The position numbers and the translations under genes were made by a program. A stretch of 64,000 nucleotides of DNA from Pieris napi (Eukaryota; Arthropoda; Insecta; Lepidoptera; Pieridae): assembly GCF_905475465.1 (NCBI RefSeq), contig NC_062256.1:1435662-1499661 (forward strand), in the 5' to 3' direction. The notes below the pieces were generated by a model that saw only the letters and a list, made by a program, of their open reading frames with translations, was not told where the DNA came from and ran no database searches. Of the stretch, positions 34,795-47,210 are shown one piece after another; position 1 is the stretch's first letter; each line of letters starts with the position of its first letter.

Positions 34795-34960
34795 GCGGCC
34801 AGTGTACATAATTACTAAATTTTGACGCTCATTAATTAAGATACATATATAAACACTATATAGTTTATATTGACGCAAAAGAACTGCATTTTCTGACGTT
34901 ACAGTGTTGTATGGAAATAGTTGGTACAATCTCGCAAGAGAAACCAACCAAAGTTAAAAA

Positions 34961-35355
34961 AAGTGTGTGTGTAGTTATGTACACGCGTTAGAAGTTATAC
35001 TTCTTTGGCGTATGGAAAAAAATAACTAAAATGCAGTAGCGATTAACGATAAATATTAAAATTAATCAATAAAATTATTATTAGTAAATACTATCACCGT
35101 CGTATATGAAATTGATTTGATAAAAACACCAATATAATATTTATTTAATCACACTGTTTAATTGTACTGTTACGAAACACGTGTTCTACATATAAAAATA
35201 CAAGAATATACAACTTGAATATAGTTATTATCGATTTTCATTCCACCTAGCAACTAACTTCATTCTGTTAATGTTGTGTCACGGTGCGCGCGCATCGTAA
35301 AATTTCACTCTCATCAATTTTTCATAATGCGCCTAAAGAAGTATAACTTCAAAAG
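34961..35355 (+). repeat. Interspersed repeat family R1, full copy
   Basis: The left end is 'gtgtgtgtagttatgtacac' with 'gaagttatacttctttggcg'; the right end is 'gcgcctaaagaagtataact'. The internal 'cggtgcgcgcgcatcgtaaa' block is the family hallmark. Confidence 0.7.
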
Positions 35356-35529
35356 TTTCGACTTTTTTGGAAGTTAAATCTAGTGCTTTGTATGCTTATT
35401 TATAAAATTTCTCTTCGTTTATGACTTTTATATTAATAAAAACTTAACTCCCTATGTTCCAATCCAAAACATTTTTGACGTGTATAGATAGTGCCTCGTT
35501 TCTGACAACATATAGTAACTAAAAGTATA

Positions 35530-35723
35530 CAGGGCGTCCCAATACTAGTACATCAAGAGAAAGTACCAAAAGAAAGAATCGAACTGACTAAAATGTGAAA
35601 AATACACCCCTTTTTTTCGCAAATCTGGACAAAAAATAATAATTCTGTTTAAGTAACATAGTATTTTAAAAGGAACAACGTAAAAATAATATATTTGATG
35701 TCCCATAGTCTTGGGACGCCCTG
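35530..35723. repeat. MITE with 'cagggcgtccca' ends
   Basis: cagggcgtccca at 35530 is mirrored by tgggacgccctg ending at 35723, with TATA on both sides. It is 194 bp with a TA-type target site, resembling Tc1/mariner-related MITEs. Confidence 0.7.
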
Positions 35724-36189
35724 TATATACGTACAATGTGTGGGCCCATTTTTAGTAAATACAATTTACATGTACTCTTCCGTAACTTAAATGGTTATAA
35801 ATAAAAACGTGTATTACACGAATGGTTGACTATGTATGCGTTTGTGTGTGTGTATTCTTAACCTTAGATTTTTCAGTTTTTACCTTAAATTGCTAGTAAA
35901 TGTTCTTTTAATAAAAATAACTAAGTTAATAGTATGTTTTTAATAAGAGAATATTTTTTATTATTTATACGAAAATAAACTATGCATAATTATTTTTCTT
36001 TTTATTACACATAAGCTAGTGCCCGCGACTGCGGCTGCGCAGAATTAAAATAATATTTGTTCAAATGATATACAGACATTTTATCTATTTTTAATACCAA
36101 AAGCGATAAAAGTATCTATTTTCATTTAGGAATCAATCTATTACTACCAAATGTGCATTTGAAATAAATTATTAATAATTTACAGATTT

Positions 36190-36466
36190 ATATATGTCAC
36201 CGTAAAATTGTAAAAACCGTTAGATTGTAATCTATCTCGCGAGATTGTAAACTGTCGAAAGATTGTCAACTCAACATACTGCTTGCAATTTAACGTATTA
36301 TTATTCGGTAGTTATATGAAATTGTTGGGAAGTAAAATTAATCTGTAATTGACCAAAGAAGTTTGAATGATAACTAAGTTAGTGTAGTACAATCTACCGA
36401 ATACCGATAACCGATAACCGATGGATTACAATCTAACGGTTTTTACAATTTTACGTTAACATATAT
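36190..36466. repeat. MITE with about 40-bp terminal inverted repeats
   Basis: 'cgtaaaattgtaaaaaccgt' followed by 'tagattgtaatc' (36200-36232) is mirrored by 'gattacaatctaacggtttt' and onward (36424-36455). The element is about 277 bp. Confidence 0.7.
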
Positions 36467-37860
36467 ATTGAACAAATAAATAAAATAACAAAAATAAATA
36501 AATAAATTATTAATTTTTATGGTAGTTATGGTTCACTATTTATATTGGCTATAATGGCTTACATATGAAAGAAGATATACAACTGTTGCAGGCTTCTTTA
36601 TAGGACTTTACATATGTGTACCTCTAGCGGTTTTGGCAGCGCACGCCAAAATAGCTTGCACATGGTATAACGCGTAGGAAATATCTGCGAACCTGGCTTA
36701 ATGACGTCATACAAACTGGAGAGATAGCAAAAAAATTGAAGATGTAAAAATAAAAAATATTTTATTTGTGTACTTATTTTTATTGATACTCGTACCTACT
36801 TGAAATTTACAAATACTTATTATTTAGATTATTTAAAATTCAAATTATTTACAAATTTACAGAGAAACAATAAACACTAAAATGCGATTAAAGAATAATA
36901 CACGTGCGTCGTTGGCAACGGTACTGGATAGGCGAAAACGGGGCGGGGTGCGGGGAAGCGCATTCCAGCGAGGTTCGCAGATATTTCCGACGGCTTGTAG
37001 ATATTTTTCTACTTACTTGATATTTGGGATAATTCTAGGGAGAACATTCTGCATAAAAAATAGATTTTATTATTAATCGATTTTTTAATTCATTGCAAAA
37101 TAAACACTCTTATTATTTTATTTTTCATGGTTTTATTAATTTAAAATAAACAATAGACATTATAAACACAAATTAACGTTTAAGAATAATCAAAATCGAA
37201 ATTAACTTAATCTCGTTTTGATAGATTTTAGGTGAAATTAATTCTGAATGTACCTATGCCTTTTCAGTAGCACATTGCAGTTTTTTTTTTGTCTTTTTTA
37301 TTGTATGTAATCTTGTGCTGCTGAATTTTTTTTTTTAATTATAGTTTTATATTCAAACTTGAGTTTTTGTAAAATTAACTGGTTTTATCATCCTTTCGAT
37401 GCTTAACAAAAAAACATCAATGCATCGCGTATATCAATACACCTTGAAAGCATCGGATTCAATGTATCGCATTGTAAATATCGATGTACCTATATCGAAT
37501 ATCCCTAATAGTTTGCGGTCCGGGTTATAAAAGACCAGACATTATGTCGGGAGGTGGCAGATGAAAAATCGACTATGGTTAATTTTCAATTATAAAAATC
37601 GCGTACAAAAATCGATTATTTTAAAAATAAAAATCGCGTACAAAAATCGATATTTACTTTAAAAAAACGATTTTAATCGATTATTTTTTCAGATCCCTCT
37701 AATTCACACGATATCTTTATATATTGTAACCTATGTTTTAGTCTAATGCTAAAATATTATAAAGTTTCATTAAAATCCGATCAGTAGTTTTTACATGAAA
37801 AAGTGACAAACATATAACTATACCTACTTACAAACTTTCGCGTTTATAATATTATAAGGA
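36467..37860. other. Intergenic, repeat-rich, no gene
   Basis: It includes a block of short 'atcgat'/'aaaatcg' motifs at about 37560-37700, similar in style to 27300-27350. A repeat 3' end follows at about 37755-37865 ('aaaatccgatcagtagtttt'). No coding frame is recognised. Confidence 0.45.
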
Positions 37861-37869
37861 GATTATTAT

Positions 37870-38350
37870 AAACTATTCAAAATATGTAAAATGTTACCGG
37901 CTAGCCTGAATAGATTCCTTGTACTTGTAAATAACCATGGTAAGCAGGATCGTTTTACTAGTTTGGTGCATCATATAACTGACACAAGGTCAATGTCCAA
38001 AGGTAAATTTGAAATACCCATGGTGCAAAATTATTATGAAGATAGAACGTTGAAGAAGCGGATTCCATACTTGCTCAATAGTTTACCCGAGGACATAAGA
38101 CGTGAGACTTCATTGGATAAATTTAGAGGTTTATTAAAAAACCATTTGTTAAATATGCTGTAACCTATAAGTAAATTAAGTGTATTAGTATTAGTTGTAG
38201 TAGCAGTGTTAGTAATTTAGTGATTTAGAAGTTATGTTTATTTAAGGCGAGACACCTGCAGTCAAACTGCGTAAGCAGTTTTGCGGGGCATGGTTTGATT
38301 TAAGGTGTAACTTTTTTGTGAATAAATATATTGAAAAAAAAAAAAAAACA
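37870..38350 (+). mobile_element. 5'-truncated LINE with poly(A) tail
   Basis: The open frame from 37891 ends 'IPYLLNSLPEDIRRETSLDK' then FRGLLKNHLLNML and a stop at 38161-38163. A 3' UTR follows with 'aataaata' and about 15 A at 38335-38348. The protein tail is the usual end of a CR1/Jockey-like reverse-transcriptase ORF. Confidence 0.8.
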
Positions 38351-38524
38351 CAATAAATCTACGTTTATTAGTACGAAGTCACATATTTTTAATTAATTCT
38401 TGTGTGCGTCAGTCTGTATTTGACGCAATATATAATTTACCGAAGGTCAAATAACTCAAAATTTTGAACACGTGTTGTCTGCGTGGGACATTAAAAAATT
38501 AATCTCATAAATAACCATGACATT

Positions 38525-38830
38525 GCCAGAAGGATCGCGTGTCAAATTGGTTAAAAAATACTTCCATGGGTAGGTTTCACATAGTTGTGGTGAGCGGTAA
38601 AAACTGTTTTAATAATCGGGCAGTTGTGGAACGACGGACGTCGAGGTGATACGGGTGGAATTTCGTATTCTGCCTCGACGTCCAAGAGGACACCAAGCTT
38701 TTTAGGGTCAAATTCAGCCTTTCTTCCAAATGACCGCGTAACCGCACGTCATTCGATATGTCAACGCCCAGTATTCCGATGCTAGCTGAGGCTTTAAGGA
38801 GGGTTGTTTTGAAGAGTTAGCGATCTTCTC
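38525..38830 (-). mobile_element. LINE 3' fragment, family L1a
   Basis: On the minus strand it contains 'cgtccgtcgttccacaactg', 'gaaacctacccatgg' and related motifs shared with 41030-41375. It is broken at both ends. Confidence 0.6.
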
Positions 38831-39692
38831 CGGCATGAATAAACTAAGACTAAGGGTGTAAGGCAATCAATTATCACCTACTGGTCTTGTTACGTCAATG
38901 TATCTGATAACCCTTGGTAGTATAGGATTAAAAATACTACCCTTTCGTTATAATCAAGTTTAAAAAATTATACTTAATAACAATTTATTTGCAAGAACAT
39001 AGTCCAAAAAAATATTATGGTGGCATTATCTAAACTTCGAATATTTTGCCACACACGAGTGCGAATTTTCCTTACATAATTAGAAGTAGGTTTATTATTG
39101 TATTATAATAATACATTAACTAAGTTAATTATTAACATGTATATACATTATCAAATGAATATAAATTGTTACACTTAAATTATTTATAGAATAATACATT
39201 TTATCCAAAAGTAGTACAGTAAAAATGAACTTATCGTTTTTAACAACTCTACGAGTAGATAGTAAGAAGAATCTTTGAATGTTTTTGGTGAATTATTCAA
39301 TTTCCAAGAAGTGTTTTTCTTATACAATTCCAGATTAATTTAGCATAATGAATTGAAATTTAAAATATTAGTCATAGATGACATCCTGTGAAATCGTGTT
39401 ACAATTTGTGAAATTAACAACAAAAATATGCTGAAAGATAAAATTACCAATTTATTGTTGTACTTACATTATCTTTATATTGTTTTGAAAGTAACGAATT
39501 TACATATTGAGTAATGTTGTAATTAAAATTGTGACAATAAAGGAAAGTTTTAAGGTAATTTTAAGAATGGAGAACCTAATTAAATACCCAAAGAGTTTAA
39601 AAATATTATTTAAAATTTATGGATAATTATTATTTTCACATTTCGAAAATATACAAGTTTTGTGTTTTCTATTTCTAGTAATTTAGCATGAG

Positions 39693-40120
39693 CAGTGTTG
39701 GCCTAGTGACTTCCGCGTGCGACTCTCAACCCTGAGGTCGTAGATTCGGCTGTGCCAATTCGGACGACTCATTGGTCTAGTGGTTATTACCCCTGACTGC
39801 GAATCCCCATGAATTCGAACGAACCCGGGACCTATGTCGATGTCGATCCCCGGCTGAGACGAACATCGATGTGATGAGCATTTGGTGTTGTGCTTAGGTC
39901 TGGGGTGTTAAAATATGTATTTATATGTCTATCTATCTATAATATGTATGTTTATCCGTTGCCTAGTACCCATAACACAAGCTTCACCAGCTTAGCATGG
40001 GACTAGGTCAATTGGTGTGAATTGTCTTTAAAAAAAATGACTTTCTGTCTGCATCGGGAGGAAACCAGCATCTCAAATACATCTACAAATGCCAGATAGA
40101 AGGCTGATCACGTACTTGTG
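39693..40120 (+). mobile_element. S1 SINE interrupted by an S2 SINE
   Basis: The S1 5' part ('gttggcctagtgacttccgc') runs to about 39757 and resumes at about 40039 ('actttctgtctgcatcggga'). The S2 copy, with box A 'tcattggtctagtggtta' and ending 'gactaggtcaattggtgtga', fills 39763-40031. This is a nested insertion; S2 is younger here. Confidence 0.75.
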
Positions 40121-40137
40121 AAACGAATTCACTTCTG

Positions 40138-40235
40138 ACGCCAGCCTTGCGATTCTGTAACTCACTTTTCAAACGCAAGGCAGGTCTCATATAGGGTATA
40201 TGACACCTGCCTTGCGATTCTGTAGCGCCTGTGGA
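40138..40235. repeat. Two short fragments of fold-back MITE family R3
   Basis: 'ccttgcgattctgtaactca' at about 40147 and 'ccttgcgattctgtagcgcc' at about 40211 are in direct orientation. They match the end of the R3 MITE. Confidence 0.55.
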
Positions 40236-41029
40236 TTATTTTTAAGCGTACCCAAAAAGGTCCCTGGCGGTCTTCCCGTAAACATCAAAGAACATGCTGT
40301 TAATTTAAAGTAATCTGGGCATTTCTGAACATTTAAAACACACATTTAAAAATTTAATTGAAAAAAAAATTAAGACAGTTTTATTGTATTTTCTCAAAGG
40401 AAAGGTTTACCTTAATAACCCTGGTATTTGACCAGAAATACTGTTGGCCATTCAAGCAATATCATCGTTGTGCTACATTCATCAGGAGGTACACCTGCGA
40501 AAATAGATACGTGGTGACGGTTTTTAGTTGGCAGAGGTTAGGGCTCTAGGCCCGGGCCTCCTGGGCCTTACGGCAAATCCGCCACTGCTAACACTACTCT
40601 ATTATCTAAATTTAACTCCAATGTAATTACGAATTTAATTTACAGAAATGTATAAAATGGATTACAATACTATAACTTTGGAATATTCGTCTTTCTTTTG
40701 CGTCACGTGCAAGTGCTAAACGTTTCAAGAGTTTTAAAGGTGTTAAATGTAAAGAAAATATACTTTATTCAATTTATAGTTCTGAAATATTAGGCTAGGC
40801 GGCGGAAAATAATTTTTATTTTGAAGAATATTTGTTGATTTAAATCAGTTTTTTTTTAAACAAAACAAGATATATTTGAACGCTCTAATTTTAAGAAATT
40901 GCAGTTACAAAAACACTTCTGCTGGATAGTCGTATATATTCTTATGTCGAGAAAGGAAATTAATTAGTTTTTCAGTTTTTAGTTTGTATAATTCATATTT
41001 TTTTGTATTATTTTAGATTTTTTTATCAT

Positions 41030-41375
41030 CGAACACTGGGCAAACGGCAGGAGGCTCACCTGATGTTAAGTAATATCGCCACCCATGGACACTGTCATTG
41101 CCAGAGGTCTCGCCAGTGCGTTACCGGCATTTTAAAAATTGGTACGCTCTTTTCTTGAAGGACCCTCAGTCGAATTGGTTTGGAAATCTTCAGTCGGGAG
41201 CTGGTTCCACATAGTAGTGGTGCGCAGCAAAAATTGCCTTGAAAAACGGTCAGTTGTGGAACGGCGGACGTCGAGGTGATACCGTGTGGAATTTAGTACT
41301 CTGCCTCGACATCCGATGATGAAACTCAGCTGCAGATTCAGATCCGAACAACTCCTCTGAACACTATCCATGGTA
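41030..41375 (-). mobile_element. LINE 3' fragment, family L1a, with readable ORF end
   Basis: The minus-strand frame reads 'STRYHLDVRRSTTDRFSRQF' then LLRTTTMWNQLPTEDF, the canonical C-terminal 'LWNxLP' motif of insect LINEs. It is followed by the shared 3' end ('gaaaagagcgtaccaatttt'). Confidence 0.75.
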
Positions 41376-41500
41376 AATGCGGTAGAAGATGCAGAGTGGT
41401 AATCTTAATATGGGGTCACATTAAGATTAAGATTCAATAAGATTTGGTTATGCACTTCTTGCACTTTACCCATCATATTTCTCTTTTTTAGTTTCCTTTA

Positions 41501-41542
41501 CTCTTATCTCTTCCAGGCAAGGTTGCCTGGAAGAGATAAGAG
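41501..41542. repeat. Perfect hairpin, 20-bp arms, 2-base loop
   Basis: ctcttatctcttccaggcaa (41501-41520) is mirrored exactly at 41523-41542. It is not part of any repeat family I can identify here. Confidence 0.85.
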
Positions 41543-42212
41543 CATAGAGAGAAGAGATCCCTTGTTAGCGATAAGAAAGCCCTTTGAATCCGTTAAATTT
41601 TTATGTATTATTGCATTTTTTAATCCACCATAATTTAAATACGCGAAAAGATTTACCTGCGGATGCCCGTGTAGTTGAACAGGGAGATAAAACCTTGGTG
41701 TTTGAGTTTTCTACTCTTCACTTGCATCTCTATTTAAGTGTGTTTAGCGGTTCAAGTATTTCTTTGTTCCCATGTTGTGTTCATAACGGAGTGTAAATAC
41801 AAATTTCGTCTTAAAAGGTAAGCACTTTTAAATTTAAATAATCTACCCAGTCACTTGAGACCAAACTTAAAAATTAAGTTCTGGTTAGACCTCTACTAGT
41901 AATAGGAAAATTTCCATCCTAATACGGAAATACCATTAAATACAAAAGTTAATCTAAAAACGTACCTGTTAAATTTGACGGAATTCTTCAATATTACGTC
42001 TTTCAAGTTTCAATATTACGTTGCAAAATTCTCAACTTTATCAAGGCTAGTTTGTGCGTCAGAACTTTAAAAAAATACATAGCACAAACAATATGAAAAG
42101 GCCAATTAAGCAAGGATTTACTTTCTTGTGATATGCTGAAATTCAAGTCAGCATTTCTTTCAAACTCGATTGTGACCGAATAACAGAACTATTACGTAAA
42201 ATAATCGAGAAC

Positions 42213-42438
42213 TGCCTTGCGATTCTGTAACTCACACAGCGGTTTTCGCATCGGCAGTCGCTCTCAAATCAGTCGTGAAGCAGTAATTTTATTAATTCTG
42301 ATGAGGTGGGAGTTTGTAGTTTATTGTTTATCAGAATGTCAAATCATAAAATGACTGCTTCACGACTGATTTGAGAGCGACCGCCGATGCGAAAACCGCT
42401 GTGTGAGTTCGAAAAGTGAGTTACAGAATCGCAAAACT
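42213..42438. repeat. Fold-back MITE family R3
   Basis: The two halves mirror each other over about 90 bp: 'gcgattctgtaactcacaca' ... 'tcaaatcagtcgtgaagcag' and the inverse. It lies upstream of PAO-3. The homologous place upstream of PAO-4 (about 54210) lacks it, so the insertion is younger than the duplication. Confidence 0.85.
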
Positions 42439-42489
42439 GTAGAACAATGCTTGTGATACCAGAACTCAAGTTAAACTGTTAGATGTATG

Positions 42490-42690
42490 CGATTCACACA
42501 TTGTTCCATCATCGGTATTCGAGGCTGAGTACGAAACTGACTAATTTTTAAGGCACTTTATGCCACTCACCACCACTATGTGGAGTCAGCTGCCTGAATT
42601 AATTCGACATTATTCCTTCGAGATAAGAGCGTACCAATTCCTAAAAGATCGGCAACGCACTACTAACGCACTTGCTATGAAATATTCTTT
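42490..42690 (+). mobile_element. LINE 3' fragment upstream of PAO-3
   Basis: It encodes a decayed 'PLTTTMWSQLPELIR' followed by 'gcgtaccaattcctaaaaga'. The homologous fragment is upstream of PAO-4 at 54280-54420, so this copy predates the duplication. Confidence 0.7.
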
Positions 42691-42738
42691 CTGTGTACGT
42701 GTAAAAAATAAAATATTTTTCCTTGATAGATATCTTCA

Positions 42739-45700
42739 ATGCATACATACGACGTCATAGTAATTGGTCTGGGGTGCGCCGGCGTCTCTGCTGCGAGTAC
42801 ATTGGCGAAAGCTGGGAAGAAAGTTCTAGCCCTCGAAGCCATGGACAGGATCGGTGGTCGAGTTCAGACTGTGCCATTTGGTGATGGCGTTGTTGAAGTT
42901 GGTGCAGAATGGTAATTTATGAGCCAATGTATTATTTCGAAATTATTTATCTCAAAAGAAAAATAAGGGACATTAATACATTTTTTTAAATTTCTGTTAG
43001 AGTTCTGGCTCATATATTACTTTATGTTCCTTGTTTTACGAAGTTTCAACTTGAACGGCTTTTGAAGTGGCACACGTTTTTAACTGAATGTTTGATATTT
43101 ACACTTATACTAATTTCAACCTGTACTTTTCGGTTCGCTTTTGATAGGTTCCATCACAAATAACATTTGAAGCATAGAATTGTTATCTAAATTAAATAAA
43201 AATAAAATATTAATTAAAATTGTTCCAGTACCTCACCTATAAACCGGCTGATAAGTATATATTTAAATGTTTGATATAATATAATATACATTGAAATAAA
43301 TAACTAAACTAAAATATATCATTAAAAGGAGTCCCTTTAGGCAAGGTTCCGAAGATACTGGCAGCGTTCCCCCTATAAAATAATAATTAATTAATTAATA
43401 AAAAGTAAATAATAATAATTAATTAATAATTAAGTAATTATTATAATATAATAAAGAAAGAAAGGGAAAATCGTTTTCCCAGATCCATGATCCTATCCAT
43501 ATGTGCTTTCAGGATCCATGGTACAGGCAACAGCAGCACCTACAGAACTGCTATGCAACACAACATTACAATTATACCCCAAGATCCCACCTTCAAGGGG
43601 TACCAATCCGATGGGACGGAGACTGATGATGATTTATTATTGAACGACCTCGTGAATTTTTGCTTTGTAATGGTTGGACAAAAACATAAAAAATTTGTTG
43701 GTGGCCTGGGAGAATTTATCACAAGCAGGTATATTGTAATACGTGGATTACACTGTCTATTTGTCTCAATAAGTGCAATGTTTTGTAGATATTATCTACT
43801 GCTTATATAATGCTTGTTTGCTATAGTAATATTAAAAAAAAAATTTTATCTTTACAAATATTATAGAGGTAAATGCTTTCATACTATAAGTAAGTAACTA
43901 TTTCCAGATCGGGTGCCGAATTACTTTTGTTAGTACCTAATAAAGACGTTCTAATTGACAGACAGAGCGCTTTCCATACAAAAGCTGGTATCCTTATATT
44001 TTTCCCATTTCAGGTTACTACTTTACGTCAAATCAAAGTACCCTCATTTGATTAAAGATAAAGGTTTCCTACCAGAGTTTGTAAGGCTGATGAACTCGTA
44101 TATAAGCGTCCACGAGGCTACAAATAACTGGAACGAGGTGAATGCTCAGAGTGAGTACGAGGATTTAAAGGGCCACCAACACATGAGTTGGCATAGATAT
44201 GGGTACAAGACATTGTTTGAGCTGATGCTAGTAAGTTTATAGTATTTAGTATGTAAAAGGTTTCAAATATAAATCTCGTTTTTAATGTATAAATCACGGG
44301 GTATGTAACTCCGCATCCTCTCCTTTGTAATGGTGACTCCTCTTTCTAGAATGTACATTTAAATACTTACAAATTTAAGGTTAAATAATTAATAAAAAGG
44401 GACAGGTCAAAAGCGCCAATAACCGACGAGCATGTATGGTGAATGTGTCAAAGTGGATGAAGAGAGAGAAACATGTCAGAACTGTAGCAAGTGAAGATCT
44501 ATGGTCTCTGCCTAACCCTACGGGAAAAAGGAGTTATTTAGTTTTAAAAAAATATTATTCCAGAATACATACAACAATGGACCGGGCTTACCAAACCTTG
44601 ATATAAAACTGAACACGGAGGTGACGCAAATAATATGGCCAAAAGATGGCGCTGATGTAAGAGTCGTCTGCGCAGATGGCAGCACGTACACAGCCCGTCA
44701 CGTTATTGTTACGGTCTCTTTAGGGGTTTTGAAAGAACGGTAAGATTGAAGTATAGCTAGGATAAATGTTATAGACCAAGGACACCTTTTCTTGCTCATC
44801 TGAAGTAACTGGGTAACAACTCCCAACTTTCTACCATATGGCTTCTATAGAATTTGTCAGACATAATTATTAGCTATTTACTGATATTGAACCAGTATAT
44901 TTCAGATATGAAACATTATTTAAGCCGGGGTTGCCGCGGGAGAAAGTAGAAGCAATAGAGAAGACATCTATAGGTGCGGTTGGCAAAATAATTTTCAAAT
45001 TTGACAAGACTTGGTGGCAAGGACAGGAAACATATTACGGTTTCTTGTGGAAGACTGAGGATATAGAAAAACTACCAAAGGAGGATTATTGGATGACGAA
45101 GATTTTTGGGGCGAGCAGGTCCAGGGCATCCACAAATACGTTATGTTTGTGGACTAGTGGGGAAGTGGGGAAATTGGTATGTATCTTTTCAATAATAATA
45201 TAATTATCACATTCCTGTTTAGATCTGAAGATCTTCTGTTACAACCAATATTTCGCTGGGAGTTAAATTAGAACTTCTATGTTTAAAACAAATTAACCAT
45301 TTTAGAGATAACAGTTGAAAACGTAGTTAATTTTAATTCTCTCCACGTTTAAGATTGAGAAAAAATCTTTAGAATAAATTATTAAAAGATTACAATCTTA
45401 ATATAACTTATTCTTTACTTTATACTTCTAAAGAAACAAAATAAAACAAATGTTTTACCTAATTAAGTTTAAAAATTGTTCCTTATAACCCAGTTAGAAG
45501 TAATGCCAGAGGACATTGTGAAGCAAAAGTGCATGGAGCTTTTGCGAAAATTCCTGGGAAAATCTTATGATATACCGGAGCCAACTGGGATGATCAGGTA
45601 CGTTTAAATGCAAAATGTGTTGCCAAAATAAATGGATCTTTCGGACAACTGCTGCAAATTAAATATATCTTATATTTCAACAATCTACAATTAAGAAAAA

Positions 45701-45950
45701 CGAACTTTTCAGATCCACCTGGTTCTCAAATCCCTTCACCCGCGGTAGCTATTCCTATGACAATCTTCAGACGACACAAAACGCGAATAATCGAAGATTT
45801 CTAGCGGAGCCATTACGCGATACACTCGGAGTCCCTCGTCTTTTGTTCGCGGGAGAGGCCACAGATTCTCTTCACTTCTCAACAGTGCACGGCGCTGTCG
45901 ATTCAGGGTACAGAGAAGCCATGAGACTTATAAAAAATAGTAAATTGTAA
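42739..45950 (+). CDS. PAO-3: peroxisomal-type FAD polyamine/amine oxidase
   Basis: Seven coding exons: 42739-42911, 43513-43728, 44014-44230, 44564-44739, 44906-45176, 45494-45597 and 45713-45950. All junctions are GT-AG and in phase, giving 464 residues (exon 2 is one codon longer than in PAO-2). The start MHTYDVIVIGLGCAG includes the GxGxxG motif at residues 10-15. EAMDRIGGRVQ follows, with Gln where PAO-2 and PAO-4 have Arg. The C-terminal FAD motif is LFAGEATDSLHFSTVHG, and the protein ends NSKL, a peroxisomal signal. An acceptor (ttccttgatag) precedes the Met by 9 bases, so a 5' untranslated exon is expected. Introns are compact and nearly free of mobile elements, unlike PAO-4. It is very similar to PAO-4 in introns 2, 3 and 5, so the duplication is recent. 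Confidence 0.9.
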
Positions 45951-46263
45951 TAATAAGAAAGATATATTAAAGAGATTTTTAAATAATAATAATTTATTTA
46001 TTTTCTCCCATATAACATTTACAACAAACAATAAGAATACAGTTGAGAAGGTATTGGGAGACACCAAACTAGGTAAGAACCTGTAATATGGATAACCAAG
46101 CTTCCATTCCACAGCAAAGTCATATTGAGTGGTTACAAAAAGTACATACATATATGGGTAGGCAAATAAATTTAACGTTTTAAATAAAGAAAGAAAAACA
46201 AAACAGTCTAGTTGACTTATTTACTTAGATTAGAATGTAGTACAAATAAAGCTGTATGGGCGT

Positions 46264-46411
46264 ATGCGAGGGTGTGTGTATGTGTGTGTGTGTACTATGT
46301 GTGTACTGTGTGTGTATGTGTATGTGTGTACTGTGTGTGTATGTGTGAGTGTGTGTGTATGTGAGTTTTGTGTATGCGTAGGTGAGTGTGTGTGTATGTG
46401 TGATAGAAGAG
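46264..46411. repeat. (GT)n-rich microsatellite
   Basis: An imperfect tract of 'tgtgtgtatgtgtgtact' units about 150 bp long. Open frames across it on both strands are artefacts of the repeat. Confidence 0.9.
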
Positions 46412-47045
46412 TCCGAGTTATTCCCAAGTCAATTCCCTGGTTCCAAACTGGTTTGAATGATGGTTCGCGTCGGCAGTAGCTCTATTTCTATGGCCTAGTC
46501 CTAGGCCTAAGTCGGGAATCGACGGCAACGCCATGACAGCGCCTTGTTAATGCTGATTTTATAACTAATAAATTGTCATGGAATGAAATGGCCTGGCTAG
46601 TTATGTCGTTAACCGCTGATTAATTGATGTTTCATATGCGTCACGAAGTCTTCGTCAGAAAGCTTCAACCAGAAATTCATAAGACTCCGCAAAACAGTAC
46701 AATAAAAAATAAAAAAATAAAAAATTCATAACAATATTTTATATGCGATGAAATGTAGACAATTTTAAAAGAAGAAGGAAAAGTTATATAAAATTCGAAA
46801 ATTAATTAGCTACTAGTTTTTATTGTACATTAATTCCAAGGCTACGTTTTTCAACAATTTCTTAATCTAAATGCGGTCTATATAACGCAAAATAGTCATT
46901 ATTTTGGTTTATACGTACGAAATTCGTTTAGTACAAATCGTATTGTAACATTTTTAAACATTTACATTCTTTATAAAATGCTTTCCATAGATTTGGTGCA
47001 AGTATAAGGTCTCCAAAACGAAGTCGCGTTTCGTTTGTAAACAAC

Positions 47046-47210
47046 AGCCCTGCGATTCTGTAACTCACACATCGGTTTTCGCATCGGCGGTCGCTCTCAA
47101 ATCAGTCGTGAAGCAGTCATTTTATGATTTGGCATTCTGATAAACAATAAACTACAAGGTCCCACCTTTTCAAAAAAAGAAAAGTGAGAATCGCAAGGCT
47201 GTAGCTGTCA
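47046..47210. repeat. Fold-back MITE family R3, internally deleted copy
   Basis: It starts 'agccctgcgattctgtaact' with a complete left half, then loses most of the right half and closes 'gtgagaatcgcaaggct'. Confidence 0.7.

Noticed and set aside
46230..46479. Cys/Val-rich and His/Thr-rich open frames
   Set aside because: They are translations of a (GT)n microsatellite on the two strands.
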